From NCBI GenBank assembly GCA_001303955.1, contig LJUP01000010.1:1-38069 (forward strand): DNA of 38,069 nucleotides. The letters are read 5' to 3'. Positions 25,577 to 34,232 of the stretch are shown here, piece by piece. Every line of letters starts with the position of its first letter. The first letter of the stretch is position 1. The DNA is from Bacteroides sp. SM23_62. GTDB taxonomy: Bacteria; Bacteroidota; Bacteroidia; Bacteroidales; SM23-62. The position numbers were made by a program, and so were the translations under genes. Under the pieces are notes generated by a model, which had not been told where the DNA came from, did no database searches, and saw only the letters and a program-made list of their open reading frames with translations.

Positions 25577-26161
25577 CTAGGCAGGGGCATATTTGATGGC
25601 AGATCCGTCCCAGGCGGGTGAATGCTCGATGGCTTTAACCACATCCCCGGGATCTTCAATGACCTGCCAGATATCCTGGTGGATCTCCCTCATGAACTGT
25701 TCCTCCACCATTTTTCGAAGCATCTCCAGGAAGGGATCGAAGAAATGATTGGCATTGATGATGATGATGGGCACCAGGACCTGCCCGAGCTGTTTATGTG
25801 TCATCATTTCGAGCAATTCTTCCAGTGTGCCTACACCGCCAGGCAGGGCTATGAATGCGTCAATGTTTTCGGTGAGTTTTTTCTTCCGTTCATGCATATC
25901 CTCTACGATGAGCATATCTTTCAAAAGCGGATGATTCCAGCCCTGATCTACCATGAATTGGGGGATGATACCGCGGATCGATCCACCCGCATTTATCATG
26001 GTATCGGCCAGCATTCCCATAAGACCAATTCCCCCGCCGCCATAATTGGCAGCAATGCCATCAGCGACAAGCGCAAGCCCGAGTTTGCGGGCGGCCTCAA
26101 AATAGATTTTATCTACCTTGTTGCTGGATGCACAGAAGACGGATACCCGGTGGTGAATCAT
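25577..26161 (-). CDS. LOG-family (TIGR00730) phosphoribohydrolase
   Basis: A 194-residue Rossmann-like enzyme of the lysine-decarboxylase-like/LOG family. It carries GGGGIGLMG (41-49) and PGGVGTLEE at 107-115, the motif that binds nucleoside 5'-monophosphate. Known members release free cytokinin bases or hydrolyse AMP-like nucleotides; the bacterial substrate here is not known. It starts 6 bp after the trxA stop on the same strand, so the two are co-transcribed. Confidence 0.88.
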   Translation of the reverse strand: MIHHRVSVFCASSNKVDKIYFEAARKLGLALVADGIAANYGGGGIGLMGMLADTMINAGGSIRGIIPQFMVDQGWNHPLLKDMLIVEDMHERKKKLTENIDAFIALPGGVGTLEELLEMMTHKQLGQVLVPIIIINANHFFDPFLEMLRKMVEEQFMREIHQDIWQVIEDPGDVVKAIEHSPAWDGSAIKYAPA

Positions 26162-26167
26162 TGATTT

Positions 26168-26485
26168 TCAGAATAAGGCTTCAAGCTTGTTTACCAGGTT
26201 GCTCTTGGGAACTGCCCCAACCTGCTTGTCAGCTACTTCACCATTCTTAAAGAAGAGGACTGTGGGGATATTGCGGATGCCATACTTCCTCGTGACATTG
26301 GGATTGCTGTCAACATCAAGCTTACCAACAACGGCTTTTTCGGCATAATCATTTCCAATTTCTTCGACGATAGGCCCGACCATATGGCAGGGTCCACACC
26401 ATTCAGCCCAAAAGTCTACGATAACCGGTTTGTCTGAATGAAGAACAACCTCATCGAAATTCTGATCTGTCAATTCTAGTGCCAT
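26168..26485 (-). CDS. trxA: thioredoxin
   Basis: A 105-residue cytoplasmic thioredoxin with the redox motif WCGPC (C30, C33) in DFWAEWCGPCHMVGPIV, and the conserved cis-proline region IRNIPTVLFFKNGE. It reduces protein disulfides and typically supplies ribonucleotide reductase and others. It lies between dnaE (upstream) and the LOG gene (downstream), and has its own promoter-like box at 26535-26542. Confidence 0.97.
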   Translation of the reverse strand: MALELTDQNFDEVVLHSDKPVIVDFWAEWCGPCHMVGPIVEEIGNDYAEKAVVGKLDVDSNPNVTRKYGIRNIPTVLFFKNGEVADKQVGAVPKSNLVNKLEALF

Positions 26486-26534
26486 TTTCTAAGTGTTATA
26501 TGAGTGATAATGATAATGTGCTTAAAATTGATGC

Positions 26535-26542
26535 CAAAAATA
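26535..26542 (-). promoter_or_regulatory. -7 box of trxA
   Basis: Minus-strand TATTTTTG is an exact TAnnTTTG match, 50 bp before the trxA start at 26485. Confidence 0.5.
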
Positions 26543-26565
26543 ATGCATATTCACCAAACGATTTG

Positions 26566-29500
26566 TTAATTAAGTTTAAAATCTATTTCTGGCTGTTCCT
26601 GAAGGTACTGAATTAGTTCATCGTCAATATGGATCCTTTTTGTCCTTGAGAACATTTCGATATAAATGTTCTCCTCCCTGTCATGAACCATGAATTTTAA
26701 GCGGGCCGATCCCTTTTTCAGGTCTGCATATTTGTCAATCTCATTGATCATTTGTTCGTCAAGGCTGCTGAGCGGGAGGGTAACCAGCAGGCTGCTGATC
26801 ATTTCTTCCCTCACATCGGCCAGCATTTTGATCTCTTTTACTTTTAATTCATAATCAACAGTCCCATTATTGAATGGCCTGGGTTGTATCTGTCCCCTGA
26901 TCAGCAAAGCGTAACCAGGGGTAAAATAATTCTGAAAGGCAATATAATCTTTATTGAACAACATCAGCTTGAAGGAATCCGTGTAATCCTCCAGTATGAT
27001 GGTCCCGAAAGGTTTATTGTTCTTTGTGTAGGCTTGCTTGTGAGATCTTACCAGTCCCGCAACCATTACCTCCTGTCCGTTCAGGTTACTAAGATTATCC
27101 AGGTTGGCCAGGCTATGCGTACAAAAATGTTCGATCTCAAGTTTATAGCTGTCCAGCGGATGGGCTGAAAGATATATTCCGATCAACTCTTTTTCCCTGT
27201 CCAGCTTTACCAGTTTTGGCCATGCTTCCTCCTTGGTTATGACCGGTTTGTTAATTTCCAGTTTACTCGTCTCACCGAACAGGGATTGCTGGGAAGTCAT
27301 TTTCTCACCATGGATCTTATGGCCGTACCGGATCAGTTGTTCAATAAAAGTGATCCCCCTGTCATCAATCCCGAAGTATTGTCCCCGTTTGATATCCCCA
27401 AGACTGTCAAGGGCCCCGGAACCTGCCAGCGCTTCCAGGCTTTTTTTGTTTACTGCCTGCAGGTCTATCCGCTCCACCAAATCATAAATATCCGCGTAGA
27501 CCCCGTTGCTTTCCCTCTCCTGTATGATCCTGGAAGCAGCTGCTTCACCGAGCCCCTTGATGGCACCCAGACCGAAACGGATATTGCCTTCCGCATTAAC
27601 CGCAAATTTGATCCGGCTTTCATTAACATCCGGTCCGAGAACTGACAGACCCATGCGGCGGCATTCATTCATGAACTGGGTGATCTTTTTGATATCACTG
27701 ATATTCCGGCTTAATACCGCGGCCATAAATTCTGCAGGGTAGTGGGCCTTTAACCACCCCGTCTGATAGGAAACCTGGGCGTAACATGTGCTGTGGGATT
27801 TATTAAATGCATACTGGGCAAATGCCTCCCAGTCAGTCCAGACCTTTTCTGCTTGCTTTTGCTGGATGCCGTTGGTGGCACAGCCTTCGATGAACTTTTC
27901 CTTGAGTTCGTCCATCATCTTTCGTCGTTTCTTTCCCATGGCCTTCCTGAGGCTGTCCGCCTGACCACCGGTAAATCCTGCCATTTCCTGGGAAAGCAGC
28001 ATCACCTGTTCCTGGTACACAGTAATCCCGTAAGTGTCTTTCAGGTATTTTTCCATCTGGGGCAGGTCATACCGGATCTTTTCCCTGCCGTGCTTACGGT
28101 TGATGAACCGGGGGATGTATTCCATGGGACCCGGACGGTAAAGTGCATTCATGGCGATAAGGTCCTCGAAGCGATTGGGTTTTAATTCCCGGAGATATCT
28201 TTTCATCCCGTCAGATTCGAACTGGAACAGACCGGTCGTCTCACCCCGGCTGTAAAGTTCAAAGGTTTTCTCGTCGTCGAGAGGAATATTATCAATATCA
28301 ATATTGATGCCTTTTGATTCACTGACCATTTCCACGGCATCCTTGATGATGGACAGTGTTTTGAGTCCCAGGAAATCCATTTTAAGCATCCCGACGGATT
28401 CAACATGATTACCATCAAACTGGGTCACCCAAAGATCCGTGTCTTTGGATTTGCAAACAGGGATATGCTCCATCAAATCATCCTTGCCGATAATGATCCC
28501 GCAGGCATGAAGTCCCGTATGCCGTACGGATCCTTCCAGGGTTTCGGCATATCGCAGGGTCCGCTGGGCAAGTTCCGTACCTTTTGATTTTACGTCATTC
28601 AGTTCCCTGACCTCGGCATAGGCTTTTTTCAGTGTGGTTCCGGGACGCTCGGGTACCAGCTTGGCAAGCTTATCGGCTTCCGGCAGGGGCAATTTCTCGA
28701 TCCTGGCCACATCACGTATGGCCATCTTCGCGGCCATGGTACCGAAAGTGATGATGTGGGCTACCTTGTCTTTACCATATTTTTCAACTACATATTGCAA
28801 AACCTCGTCCCGCCCGTCTTCATCGAAATCGATATCAATATCGGGCATGGATATCCTGTCAGGATTCAGGAAACGTTCAAACAGCAGGTCATATTTGATA
28901 GGATCGATATCAGTGATACGGTTGCAATAGGCAACCACGGATCCTGCAGCACTGCCCCGGCCTGGGCCGACACTCACATTCATCTTTCGTGCCGCTTCAA
29001 GGAAATCCTGTACGATCAGAAAATACCCCGGGAAGCCCATCTTTTTAATGACCCCTAATTCATAGTCAATACGTTCCTGCAACTCATTGGTGATCTCACC
29101 GTATCTTTTCCTGGCACCTTCCATGGTGAGGTAATAGAGGTAATCATCCGCGTCTTTATATTCTTCAGGGATCGGGAAATCAGGCATGATCGGGTCATGG
29201 TTCAGGTCGTAGGATTCAATCTTGTCTACTATTTCCTGTGTGTTCTCCAGCGCCTGGGGTATGTCAGTGAAAAGTTCTGCCATTTCTTCACGGGTCTTGA
29301 ACCATTCCTGCTTGGTATATCTCAGCCGTGTGGGATCGTCAAGATCTTTCCCGGTATTCAGGCAGATCAGCCTGTCATGTGCTTCGGCATCCTCCTGGTT
29401 CACGAAATGCACATCATTGGTCGCTATTAGCTTTATTCCTATATCGAGGGCGATCTCCATCAACCTGCTGTTGACTTTCTTCTGTTTTGCCAATGTGTCA

Positions 29501-30057
29501 TCATCAAAAAACGGATCGCCGGTAGGATGACGCTGCAACTCCAGGTAGAAGTCATTTCCGAATGTCTCCAGGTAATATGCCAGGGATGCTTCCAGTCCCG
29601 ATGCACTTTCATTCAGGATCTGCGAAGGTATATCCCCGCCGAGACAGGCAGTTGAAGCAATCAGTCCCTCGCTGTATTCCTTCAGGATCTCTTTGTCAAT
29701 CCTGGGTTTATAATAATGTCCTTCGATCCACCCTGTTGATACAAGTTTTACCAGATTCCGATATCCTGTACGGTTCTTGGCCAGCAGGATCAGGTGATAA
29801 CCACCCCTGTCTTCCTTGGTGGTGTTATTGAAGCGGTTTCTGCGTGCCAGGTAAACTTCACAGCCTATGATGGGTTTTAGGCCGTGACTTTTGGCTTCAT
29901 TGCTGAATTCCTTGGCGCCAAATAGGTTCCCGTGATCCGTGATGGCGATGGCATTCATTTCATCTTCTTTGGCCTTCTTTATGAGGGCCGGAATACTGGA
30001 TGCGCCGTCCAGGATAGAATACTGTGTATGTACATGAAGATGCGTGAAGCCCATCAT
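26566..30057 (-). CDS. dnaE: DNA polymerase III subunit alpha
   Basis: The replicative polymerase, 1163 residues. The N-terminal PHP domain begins with FTHLHVHTQYSILDG (H6, H8, H10). The polymerase core follows: GPGRGSAAGSVVAY (from 364) and the catalytic aspartates in MPDIDIDFDEDG (405-410 region). The fingers contain YQEQVMLLSQEMAGF and the segment FNKSHSTCYAQVSYQTGWL. A helix-hairpin-helix region (LGEAAASRII), then the OB fold with VMVAGLVRSHKQAYTKNN, complete the protein. The length is standard for the DnaE1 type; there is no exonuclease domain. A promoter with a hairpin lies upstream (30084-30122). Confidence 0.97.
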   Translation of the reverse strand: MMGFTHLHVHTQYSILDGASSIPALIKKAKEDEMNAIAITDHGNLFGAKEFSNEAKSHGLKPIIGCEVYLARRNRFNNTTKEDRGGYHLILLAKNRTGYRNLVKLVSTGWIEGHYYKPRIDKEILKEYSEGLIASTACLGGDIPSQILNESASGLEASLAYYLETFGNDFYLELQRHPTGDPFFDDDTLAKQKKVNSRLMEIALDIGIKLIATNDVHFVNQEDAEAHDRLICLNTGKDLDDPTRLRYTKQEWFKTREEMAELFTDIPQALENTQEIVDKIESYDLNHDPIMPDFPIPEEYKDADDYLYYLTMEGARKRYGEITNELQERIDYELGVIKKMGFPGYFLIVQDFLEAARKMNVSVGPGRGSAAGSVVAYCNRITDIDPIKYDLLFERFLNPDRISMPDIDIDFDEDGRDEVLQYVVEKYGKDKVAHIITFGTMAAKMAIRDVARIEKLPLPEADKLAKLVPERPGTTLKKAYAEVRELNDVKSKGTELAQRTLRYAETLEGSVRHTGLHACGIIIGKDDLMEHIPVCKSKDTDLWVTQFDGNHVESVGMLKMDFLGLKTLSIIKDAVEMVSESKGINIDIDNIPLDDEKTFELYSRGETTGLFQFESDGMKRYLRELKPNRFEDLIAMNALYRPGPMEYIPRFINRKHGREKIRYDLPQMEKYLKDTYGITVYQEQVMLLSQEMAGFTGGQADSLRKAMGKKRRKMMDELKEKFIEGCATNGIQQKQAEKVWTDWEAFAQYAFNKSHSTCYAQVSYQTGWLKAHYPAEFMAAVLSRNISDIKKITQFMNECRRMGLSVLGPDVNESRIKFAVNAEGNIRFGLGAIKGLGEAAASRIIQERESNGVYADIYDLVERIDLQAVNKKSLEALAGSGALDSLGDIKRGQYFGIDDRGITFIEQLIRYGHKIHGEKMTSQQSLFGETSKLEINKPVITKEEAWPKLVKLDREKELIGIYLSAHPLDSYKLEIEHFCTHSLANLDNLSNLNGQEVMVAGLVRSHKQAYTKNNKPFGTIILEDYTDSFKLMLFNKDYIAFQNYFTPGYALLIRGQIQPRPFNNGTVDYELKVKEIKMLADVREEMISSLLVTLPLSSLDEQMINEIDKYADLKKGSARLKFMVHDREENIYIEMFSRTKRIHIDDELIQYLQEQPEIDFKLN

Positions 30058-30083
30058 CTAAATTTTTGAATATGTGTGGGTTG

Positions 30084-30110
30084 AAAAAAGCAGGCAATAG
30101 ATATGCCTGC
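30084..30110 (-). other. stem-loop with T tract at the 5' end of the dnaE transcript
   Basis: On the minus strand GCAGGCA (30104-30110) pairs perfectly with TGCCTGC (30090-30096), with a 7-nt loop, followed by six Ts (30084-30089). By form it is a rho-independent terminator, but it lies directly after a -7 box (30115-30122) and before dnaE, so it would sit at the very 5' end of the dnaE mRNA. It could protect the 5' end, attenuate, or end a read-through transcript. Confidence 0.6.
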
Positions 30111-30114
30111 CTGT

Positions 30115-30150
30115 CAAAGTTACGAAATTGAGATTTCAGACACCAAGGTG
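30115..30150 (-). promoter_or_regulatory. promoter of dnaE
   Basis: The minus strand shows TAACTTTG (30115-30122), an exact TAnnTTTG match, about 20 bp behind TTGG (within 30143-30146), a fitting -33 element. A small inverted repeat (CACC-AA-GGTG, 30141-30150) covers the -33 area. Confidence 0.6.
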
Positions 30151-30262
30151 TTAATAATTATTTCAAAAGTTTCATCAAGTGGCTCGAATCATCGTGCCAG
30201 TATGGTCTAGGACAGGGTACTAAAAATTCATTAAAAACTCTTTCCCGAATAGATTTATTATT

Positions 30263-30270
30263 TATCTTTG
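30263..30270 (+). promoter_or_regulatory. -7 box of rpsP
   Basis: TATCTTTG is an exact TAnnTTTG match 40 bp before the rpsP ATG at 30311. Confidence 0.65.
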
Positions 30271-30310
30271 CACCTCCAAAATAGTAGGAGTATTTTAATC
30301 ATTCGAGATT

Positions 30311-31237
30311 ATGCCAGTTAAATTAAGATTAGCAAGACATGGTAGGAAGAAGTTTGCATTCTATCACATTGTAGCTGCAGACGGAAGGGCGCCACGGGAT
30401 GGCAAGTTCATTGAAAAACTGGGGATCTATAATCCCAATACAAATCCAGCCACCATTGAGCTGGATTTTGAAAAGTCTTTGAACTGGCTTGAAAAAGGTG
30501 CACAACCTACGGAAACGGTAAGAGCCATTCTCTCTTACAAAGGAGTACTCATGAAAAGGCATCTCATGACAGGTGTCAGGAAAGGAGCTTTCTCAGAGGA
30601 GGAAGCAGAAAAGAGATTTGCATCCTGGTTGAAGGAAAAGGAAGGAAAGATCCAGGCTAAAAAGGATGGATTGGACAAGGCGAAAGAGGAAGATATTAAG
30701 CAAAGACTTGAAGCTGAATCAAGGATCAGCGAGGCCAGGGCTGCAGAAATATTGAAGAAAAAATCCGCGCTCGCAGAGGCAGTGGAAAATGAAGCATCAG
30801 CTGAAGGAGAAGAGGCCGTAGCGGAAAAGGCTGAAGCTGTTGGGACAACTGTTGAAGAACAGGCAGAAGCCTCAGCGGAAGAGAACAGGGAAATAGAGAA
30901 GCCTGCTGAAGAGCCTGTGGCCGGAGAAACGTCCGGAGAAGCAGAAGCAGCAGCGGAAGAGAGCAAGGAAGCAGAGAAGCCTGCTGAAGAGCCTGTGGCC
31001 GGAGAAACTGTGGAAGAGGAACCAGTTGCGGAAGCAGCTGCCGTTGAGGAGGAAAAGAAATCGGAACAGAAGGACGCCAGGGCAGAAAAAGAAGAGCCGA
31101 AGAGAAAGGAAGCAGGAAAGGAATCAGATGGGAAGAAACCGGACCAGGCCAAGGCTGCAGGTAAAAAGGCAGCGAAACAAACAGCGGAAGCACCCAAGGA
31201 TTCAGGGGAGACCGGGGAAGAGAAATCAGCATCGTAA
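30311..31237 (+). CDS. rpsP: ribosomal protein S16 with long Glu/Ala-rich C-terminal extension
   Basis: The first 80 residues are S16 (MPVKLRLARHGRKKFAFYHI, FIEKLGIYNPNTNP, AQPTETVRAILSYKGV), a small-subunit protein of the 30S assembly. Residues about 115-308 form a charged, low-complexity tail of Glu, Ala, Lys and Val. Bacteroidetes S16 usually carries an extension, but a 308-residue total is at the long end. The tail contains a 78-bp tandem duplication (see findings). rimM, a ribosome-maturation factor that binds the same 30S region, follows 10 bp later. The tail is probably disordered, with unknown role. Confidence 0.93.
   Translation: MPVKLRLARHGRKKFAFYHIVAADGRAPRDGKFIEKLGIYNPNTNPATIELDFEKSLNWLEKGAQPTETVRAILSYKGVLMKRHLMTGVRKGAFSEEEAEKRFASWLKEKEGKIQAKKDGLDKAKEEDIKQRLEAESRISEARAAEILKKKSALAEAVENEASAEGEEAVAEKAEAVGTTVEEQAEASAEENREIEKPAEEPVAGETSGEAEAAAEESKEAEKPAEEPVAGETVEEEPVAEAAAVEEEKKSEQKDARAEKEEPKRKEAGKESDGKKPDQAKAAGKKAAKQTAEAPKDSGETGEEKSAS
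30873..31008 (+). repeat. tandem 78-bp duplication inside the rpsP extension
   Basis: Bases 30873-30930 recur at 30951-31008 with four mismatches in 58 positions, including a perfect 35-base match (30896-30930 and 30974-31008). The offset is 78 bp, which keeps the reading frame and repeats EKPAEEPVAGET in the protein. Confidence 0.9.
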
Positions 31238-31247
31238 AACTTCAATA

Positions 31248-31757
31248 ATGACCAGGGAAGATTGTTTACTCCTTGGTACTATCTCAAAAACCCATGGTAT
31301 CCGTGGTGAGTTGATCATCCGGATTGCGAACCCCGCCATTGAACCAGATGAAAACTGGGAATCATTATTCCTTCAGATTGATGGAATTTTGGTTCCTTTT
31401 TTTATATCATCCCTGCATGCCCCAAAAGCAGACGAATGGTTGGTCTGCTTTGACGATTATGATAACAAGGACAGTGCACAAAACCTTGTCGGATCACCTG
31501 TCTGGATCCTTAGAGAATTAATAGTCGCGGGTGAAAAAGAAATCTATTGGGATGAACTTACCGGGTATGCATTAATCAATGCAACGACCGGGAGGCAGGG
31601 TTTGATAGCTGACTTTATGGATATCCCGGGCAATCCGGTATTTGAAGTAACAATTGCTGAAGATAAAGTAATGGTGCCTGCACAGGATGACCTGATTGAA
31701 GAGATCGATCAGGTGAACCAAAGGCTGATCATGCGCCTGCCAGAGGGGATTATGTAA
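31248..31757 (+). CDS. rimM: 16S rRNA processing protein RimM
   Basis: A 169-residue protein that assists 30S maturation by binding S19/16S rRNA head. The N-terminal barrel contains LLLGTISKTHGIRGELIIRI, and the C-terminal PRC barrel contains YWDELTGYALINATTG and the end MVPAQDDLIEEIDQVNQ. The ATG at 31248 is chosen, 10 bp after the rpsP stop; the longer open frame over rpsP is antisense-like in composition. The rpsP-rimM order is conserved in many bacteria. Confidence 0.92.
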   Translation: MTREDCLLLGTISKTHGIRGELIIRIANPAIEPDENWESLFLQIDGILVPFFISSLHAPKADEWLVCFDDYDNKDSAQNLVGSPVWILRELIVAGEKEIYWDELTGYALINATTGRQGLIADFMDIPGNPVFEVTIAEDKVMVPAQDDLIEEIDQVNQRLIMRLPEGIM

Positions 31758-31834
31758 AAGCATGCATGGTTTTGCAGCACCCGGATAATTTAATCGTCTT
31801 TGTAACAATAACCCTCACTAAAACTTATAGCCTT

Positions 31835-32527
31835 ATGAAAAGCAACATGCTTAGATCCTTGTTCGCCATAACCCTGGTCTCTGCCACCCTGATTACCTTC
31901 GGCCAGGGCAAGGAAGAGCGGGATTTATCTTCCTTCACCGGTATTTCACTGGGCATCTCAGGTGATCTTTACCTTACCCAGGGAAGCCCCCAAAAGGTAG
32001 TTATCCAGGCAGAGAACAATCTGGATAAGATCGAGACGGTGGTCAGGGATGGTGTTTTACAGATCAAGACAGATAATTGGAGCTCAAAAATCAAGGGAGT
32101 TAAGATCTGGATCACCATGCCTGAAGTGGAAGCACTGACTGTTTCGGGCTCCGGGAATTTACTTGCCGAAACATCCATTGATGCTGACGAACTTGAATTG
32201 AAGGTAAGCGGGAGCGGAAAGATAGAAATACCCGCACTAGAGGGGGATGAAATTGAGGCAGCCATATCGGGATCAGGTGATATGATCCTGGCAGGAACTG
32301 CAGATGAAATGGAAATCCGTGTCAGTGGTTCCGGGAGTGTCTTTGCAGAGGGATTGAAAGTGAATGAATGCGGCATCAAGATCAGTGGCTCGGGAAGTTG
32401 CAGGATAGATGTCACTGGAGAGCTTGATGCCTCCATCTCAGGCAGCGGAAGGGTCACCTATTACGGGAATCCGCAAGTTGATGCCCGTGTATCCGGTTCA
32501 GGGAATGTTAAAAAAGGAGACAGGTAA
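31835..32527 (+). CDS. DUF2807 (head GIN domain) exported protein
   Basis: A 230-residue protein with a signal peptide (MLRSLFAITLVSATLITFGQ). The mature protein has seven SGSG-containing repeats (VSGSGNLL, VSGSGKIE, ISGSGDMI, VSGSGSVF, ISGSGSCR, ISGSGRVT, VSGSGNVK), spaced about 20-23 residues, as in the right-handed beta-helix-like DUF2807 domain. Its role is unknown; such proteins are frequent in Bacteroidetes envelopes. The ATG at 31835 is chosen because the signal peptide follows. It is convergent with the TsaC-type gene. Confidence 0.85.
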   Translation: MKSNMLRSLFAITLVSATLITFGQGKEERDLSSFTGISLGISGDLYLTQGSPQKVVIQAENNLDKIETVVRDGVLQIKTDNWSSKIKGVKIWITMPEVEALTVSGSGNLLAETSIDADELELKVSGSGKIEIPALEGDEIEAAISGSGDMILAGTADEMEIRVSGSGSVFAEGLKVNECGIKISGSGSCRIDVTGELDASISGSGRVTYYGNPQVDARVSGSGNVKKGDR

Positions 32528-32537
32528 ACCTTGCCGG

Positions 32538-33101
32538 TCACTTCCTGATCACTTCGATCCCGCCATTAAGTTTAACCTTCAGGATGCCTGAAGGTTTTCT
32601 TTTGATATGGTCATTCTGGCGCCAGGTAACCGTATAGTCAACCATCGATTTTATTTCTGCGGATATTTCCCTGTATATGGCAGGGGCCGGTAGGCCGGCT
32701 ATATTTGCCGAGGTTGAAACAAGCGGTTTGCGGAAGCGGTGTATTAATGCTTCGCAGAATGGGTCTGAAGTGATCCGTATACCTATCGAGCCATCCGGGG
32801 ATAATAAATTCCCGGCCAGGTTCCTGCCTGAAGGGTAGATGATGGTCAGGGGGGCATCATTGATCTTAATGATTTCTCGCGCCATATCCGGGATCTCCTC
32901 GACATACCTGGAGAGCATATCCATGGAATTAACCAGGACCAGCATGGCCTTTGCATCCTCCCGTTGTTTCAGCCGGTAAACTTTTTGAATGGCATGGGAA
33001 TGCGTAGCATCACAACCGATCCCCCATATGGTATCGGTAGGATACAAAATTATTCCGCCAGTTGCCAGAACTTCAATGCATTTCTGTATATCCTGGTGCA
33101 T
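32538..33101 (-). CDS. tsaC: L-threonylcarbamoyladenylate synthase (TsaC/Sua5 type)
   Basis: A 187-residue enzyme that makes threonylcarbamoyl-AMP from threonine, bicarbonate and ATP, the precursor of t6A in tRNAs reading ANN codons. The YrdC domain features are GGIILYPTDTIWGIGCDA, KVYRLKQREDAKAMLVLV, and the later KPLVSTSANIAGLPAPA. The length is that of the short TsaC type, without the Sua5 C-terminal domain. The ATG is immediately next to the stop of the upstream glycosyltransferase gene. Confidence 0.92.
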   Translation of the reverse strand: MHQDIQKCIEVLATGGIILYPTDTIWGIGCDATHSHAIQKVYRLKQREDAKAMLVLVNSMDMLSRYVEEIPDMAREIIKINDAPLTIIYPSGRNLAGNLLSPDGSIGIRITSDPFCEALIHRFRKPLVSTSANIAGLPAPAIYREISAEIKSMVDYTVTWRQNDHIKRKPSGILKVKLNGGIEVIRK

Positions 33102-34217
33102 CTACAATACCTTCCTGTAAACTTCCATTAGATTGTGAGCAATGATCTCGTCTGTGAATTTCCGGGCGTGGTTATATCCCTTTTCCTGCATTTCGGTTCG
33201 CAGTTTTTCATTTTCCAGGACACTCCGGACGGCATGGATCAATTCATCCGTATCATCCGGATCAACATACATGGATGATTTGCCTCCGGCTTCTTCAAAA
33301 CAGCCTCCTGTGGAGGTAATCACCGGTGTACGTGAGAAGAGGGCTTCCAGAATGGGTATGCCAAATCCTTCAAACCGGGATGGGTAGATAAATGCATCTG
33401 CCATCTGGTAAATCCCCGGCAGGTCTTCGTTTGGAACATCCTGCAGGAAAGTGATGTTTTTCAAAGAATTGTCAGCGATGTATTCGTGGATCTGCTTGAT
33501 ATATTTGGTGCTGCGACCGATTACTATCAGGGGGATGTCCAGCTTCCCCCTGTGCCGGGCCTTTATTACCTGCAGCAGGTTCTTCCGTGGTTCAATGGTC
33601 CCCACATAAAGAAGATATGAAGCCGGCAGGTGGTATCTCTGTTTAAGCTTTTGTTTTTCTGCTTCGGTCCATTGCTCATAAAAATCAGGATCACAGCCCT
33701 GGTATACCACATCGATTTTTTCTTCAGGGGTCCTGAAATAATGGATAATGTCAGACCGGGTCTGTTCAGATATGGCGATTACCCTGTCTGCATTCGTGCA
33801 GGAGAATTTTGCCTTCCTGCCATAAATCTTCCTGTCTACGGGTTTATACCATTCCGGGTACCGCAGGAAAATAAGATCATGAATGGTAACTACCGAAGGC
33901 ACATGGTTTTTCATAATATCAAATGGGATCTCATTGCTGAGTCCATGATACAACTGGATTCCGTCCCGGACCAGTTGTTTCCCCAGCCAGTAACTGCGCC
34001 ATAAGGATGAAAAATTCCTTCCTTTCCAGGATTGCGGATATACAAGGGTATGGTTATTTAATGCACCGTTTGGGATCTGGTTCTTCTTTTTGGGGATGTA
34101 AAGGTAGAATTCGTTATCCGGGAACTTATGGCTGAGGTAGCGAATGGTATTCCTGCTGTAGTTGCCCAGTCCGCTGTAATTGAAATAAGCCCGTTTTGCA
34201 TCAAATCCAATACGCAT
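33102..34217 (-). CDS. glycosyltransferase, GT4 family
   Basis: A 371-residue GT-B-fold protein. The N-terminal domain has FNYSGLGNYSRNTIRYLS, and the C-terminal domain has LLYVGTIEPRKNLLQVIKA, and the nucleotide-sugar site FEGFGIPILEALFSRTPVIT with STGGCFEEAGG. It transfers a sugar from a nucleotide donor, most likely in envelope polysaccharide or glycolipid synthesis; donor and acceptor are unknown. It is in the same run as dapD (15 bp) and the TsaC-type gene (adjacent). Confidence 0.92.
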   Translation of the reverse strand: MRIGFDAKRAYFNYSGLGNYSRNTIRYLSHKFPDNEFYLYIPKKKNQIPNGALNNHTLVYPQSWKGRNFSSLWRSYWLGKQLVRDGIQLYHGLSNEIPFDIMKNHVPSVVTIHDLIFLRYPEWYKPVDRKIYGRKAKFSCTNADRVIAISEQTRSDIIHYFRTPEEKIDVVYQGCDPDFYEQWTEAEKQKLKQRYHLPASYLLYVGTIEPRKNLLQVIKARHRGKLDIPLIVIGRSTKYIKQIHEYIADNSLKNITFLQDVPNEDLPGIYQMADAFIYPSRFEGFGIPILEALFSRTPVITSTGGCFEEAGGKSSMYVDPDDTDELIHAVRSVLENEKLRTEMQEKGYNHARKFTDEIIAHNLMEVYRKVL

Positions 34218-34232
34218 AAACCTGGAGTATAA

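Noticed and set aside
30535-31245. Long Ser/Ala-rich open frame on the minus strand.
   Set aside because: It mirrors the acidic rpsP extension; the biased composition keeps the reverse frame open.
31026-31247. N-terminal extension of rimM.
   Set aside because: It overlaps rpsP in another frame and is Arg/Lys-rich low complexity; RimM begins at 31248.
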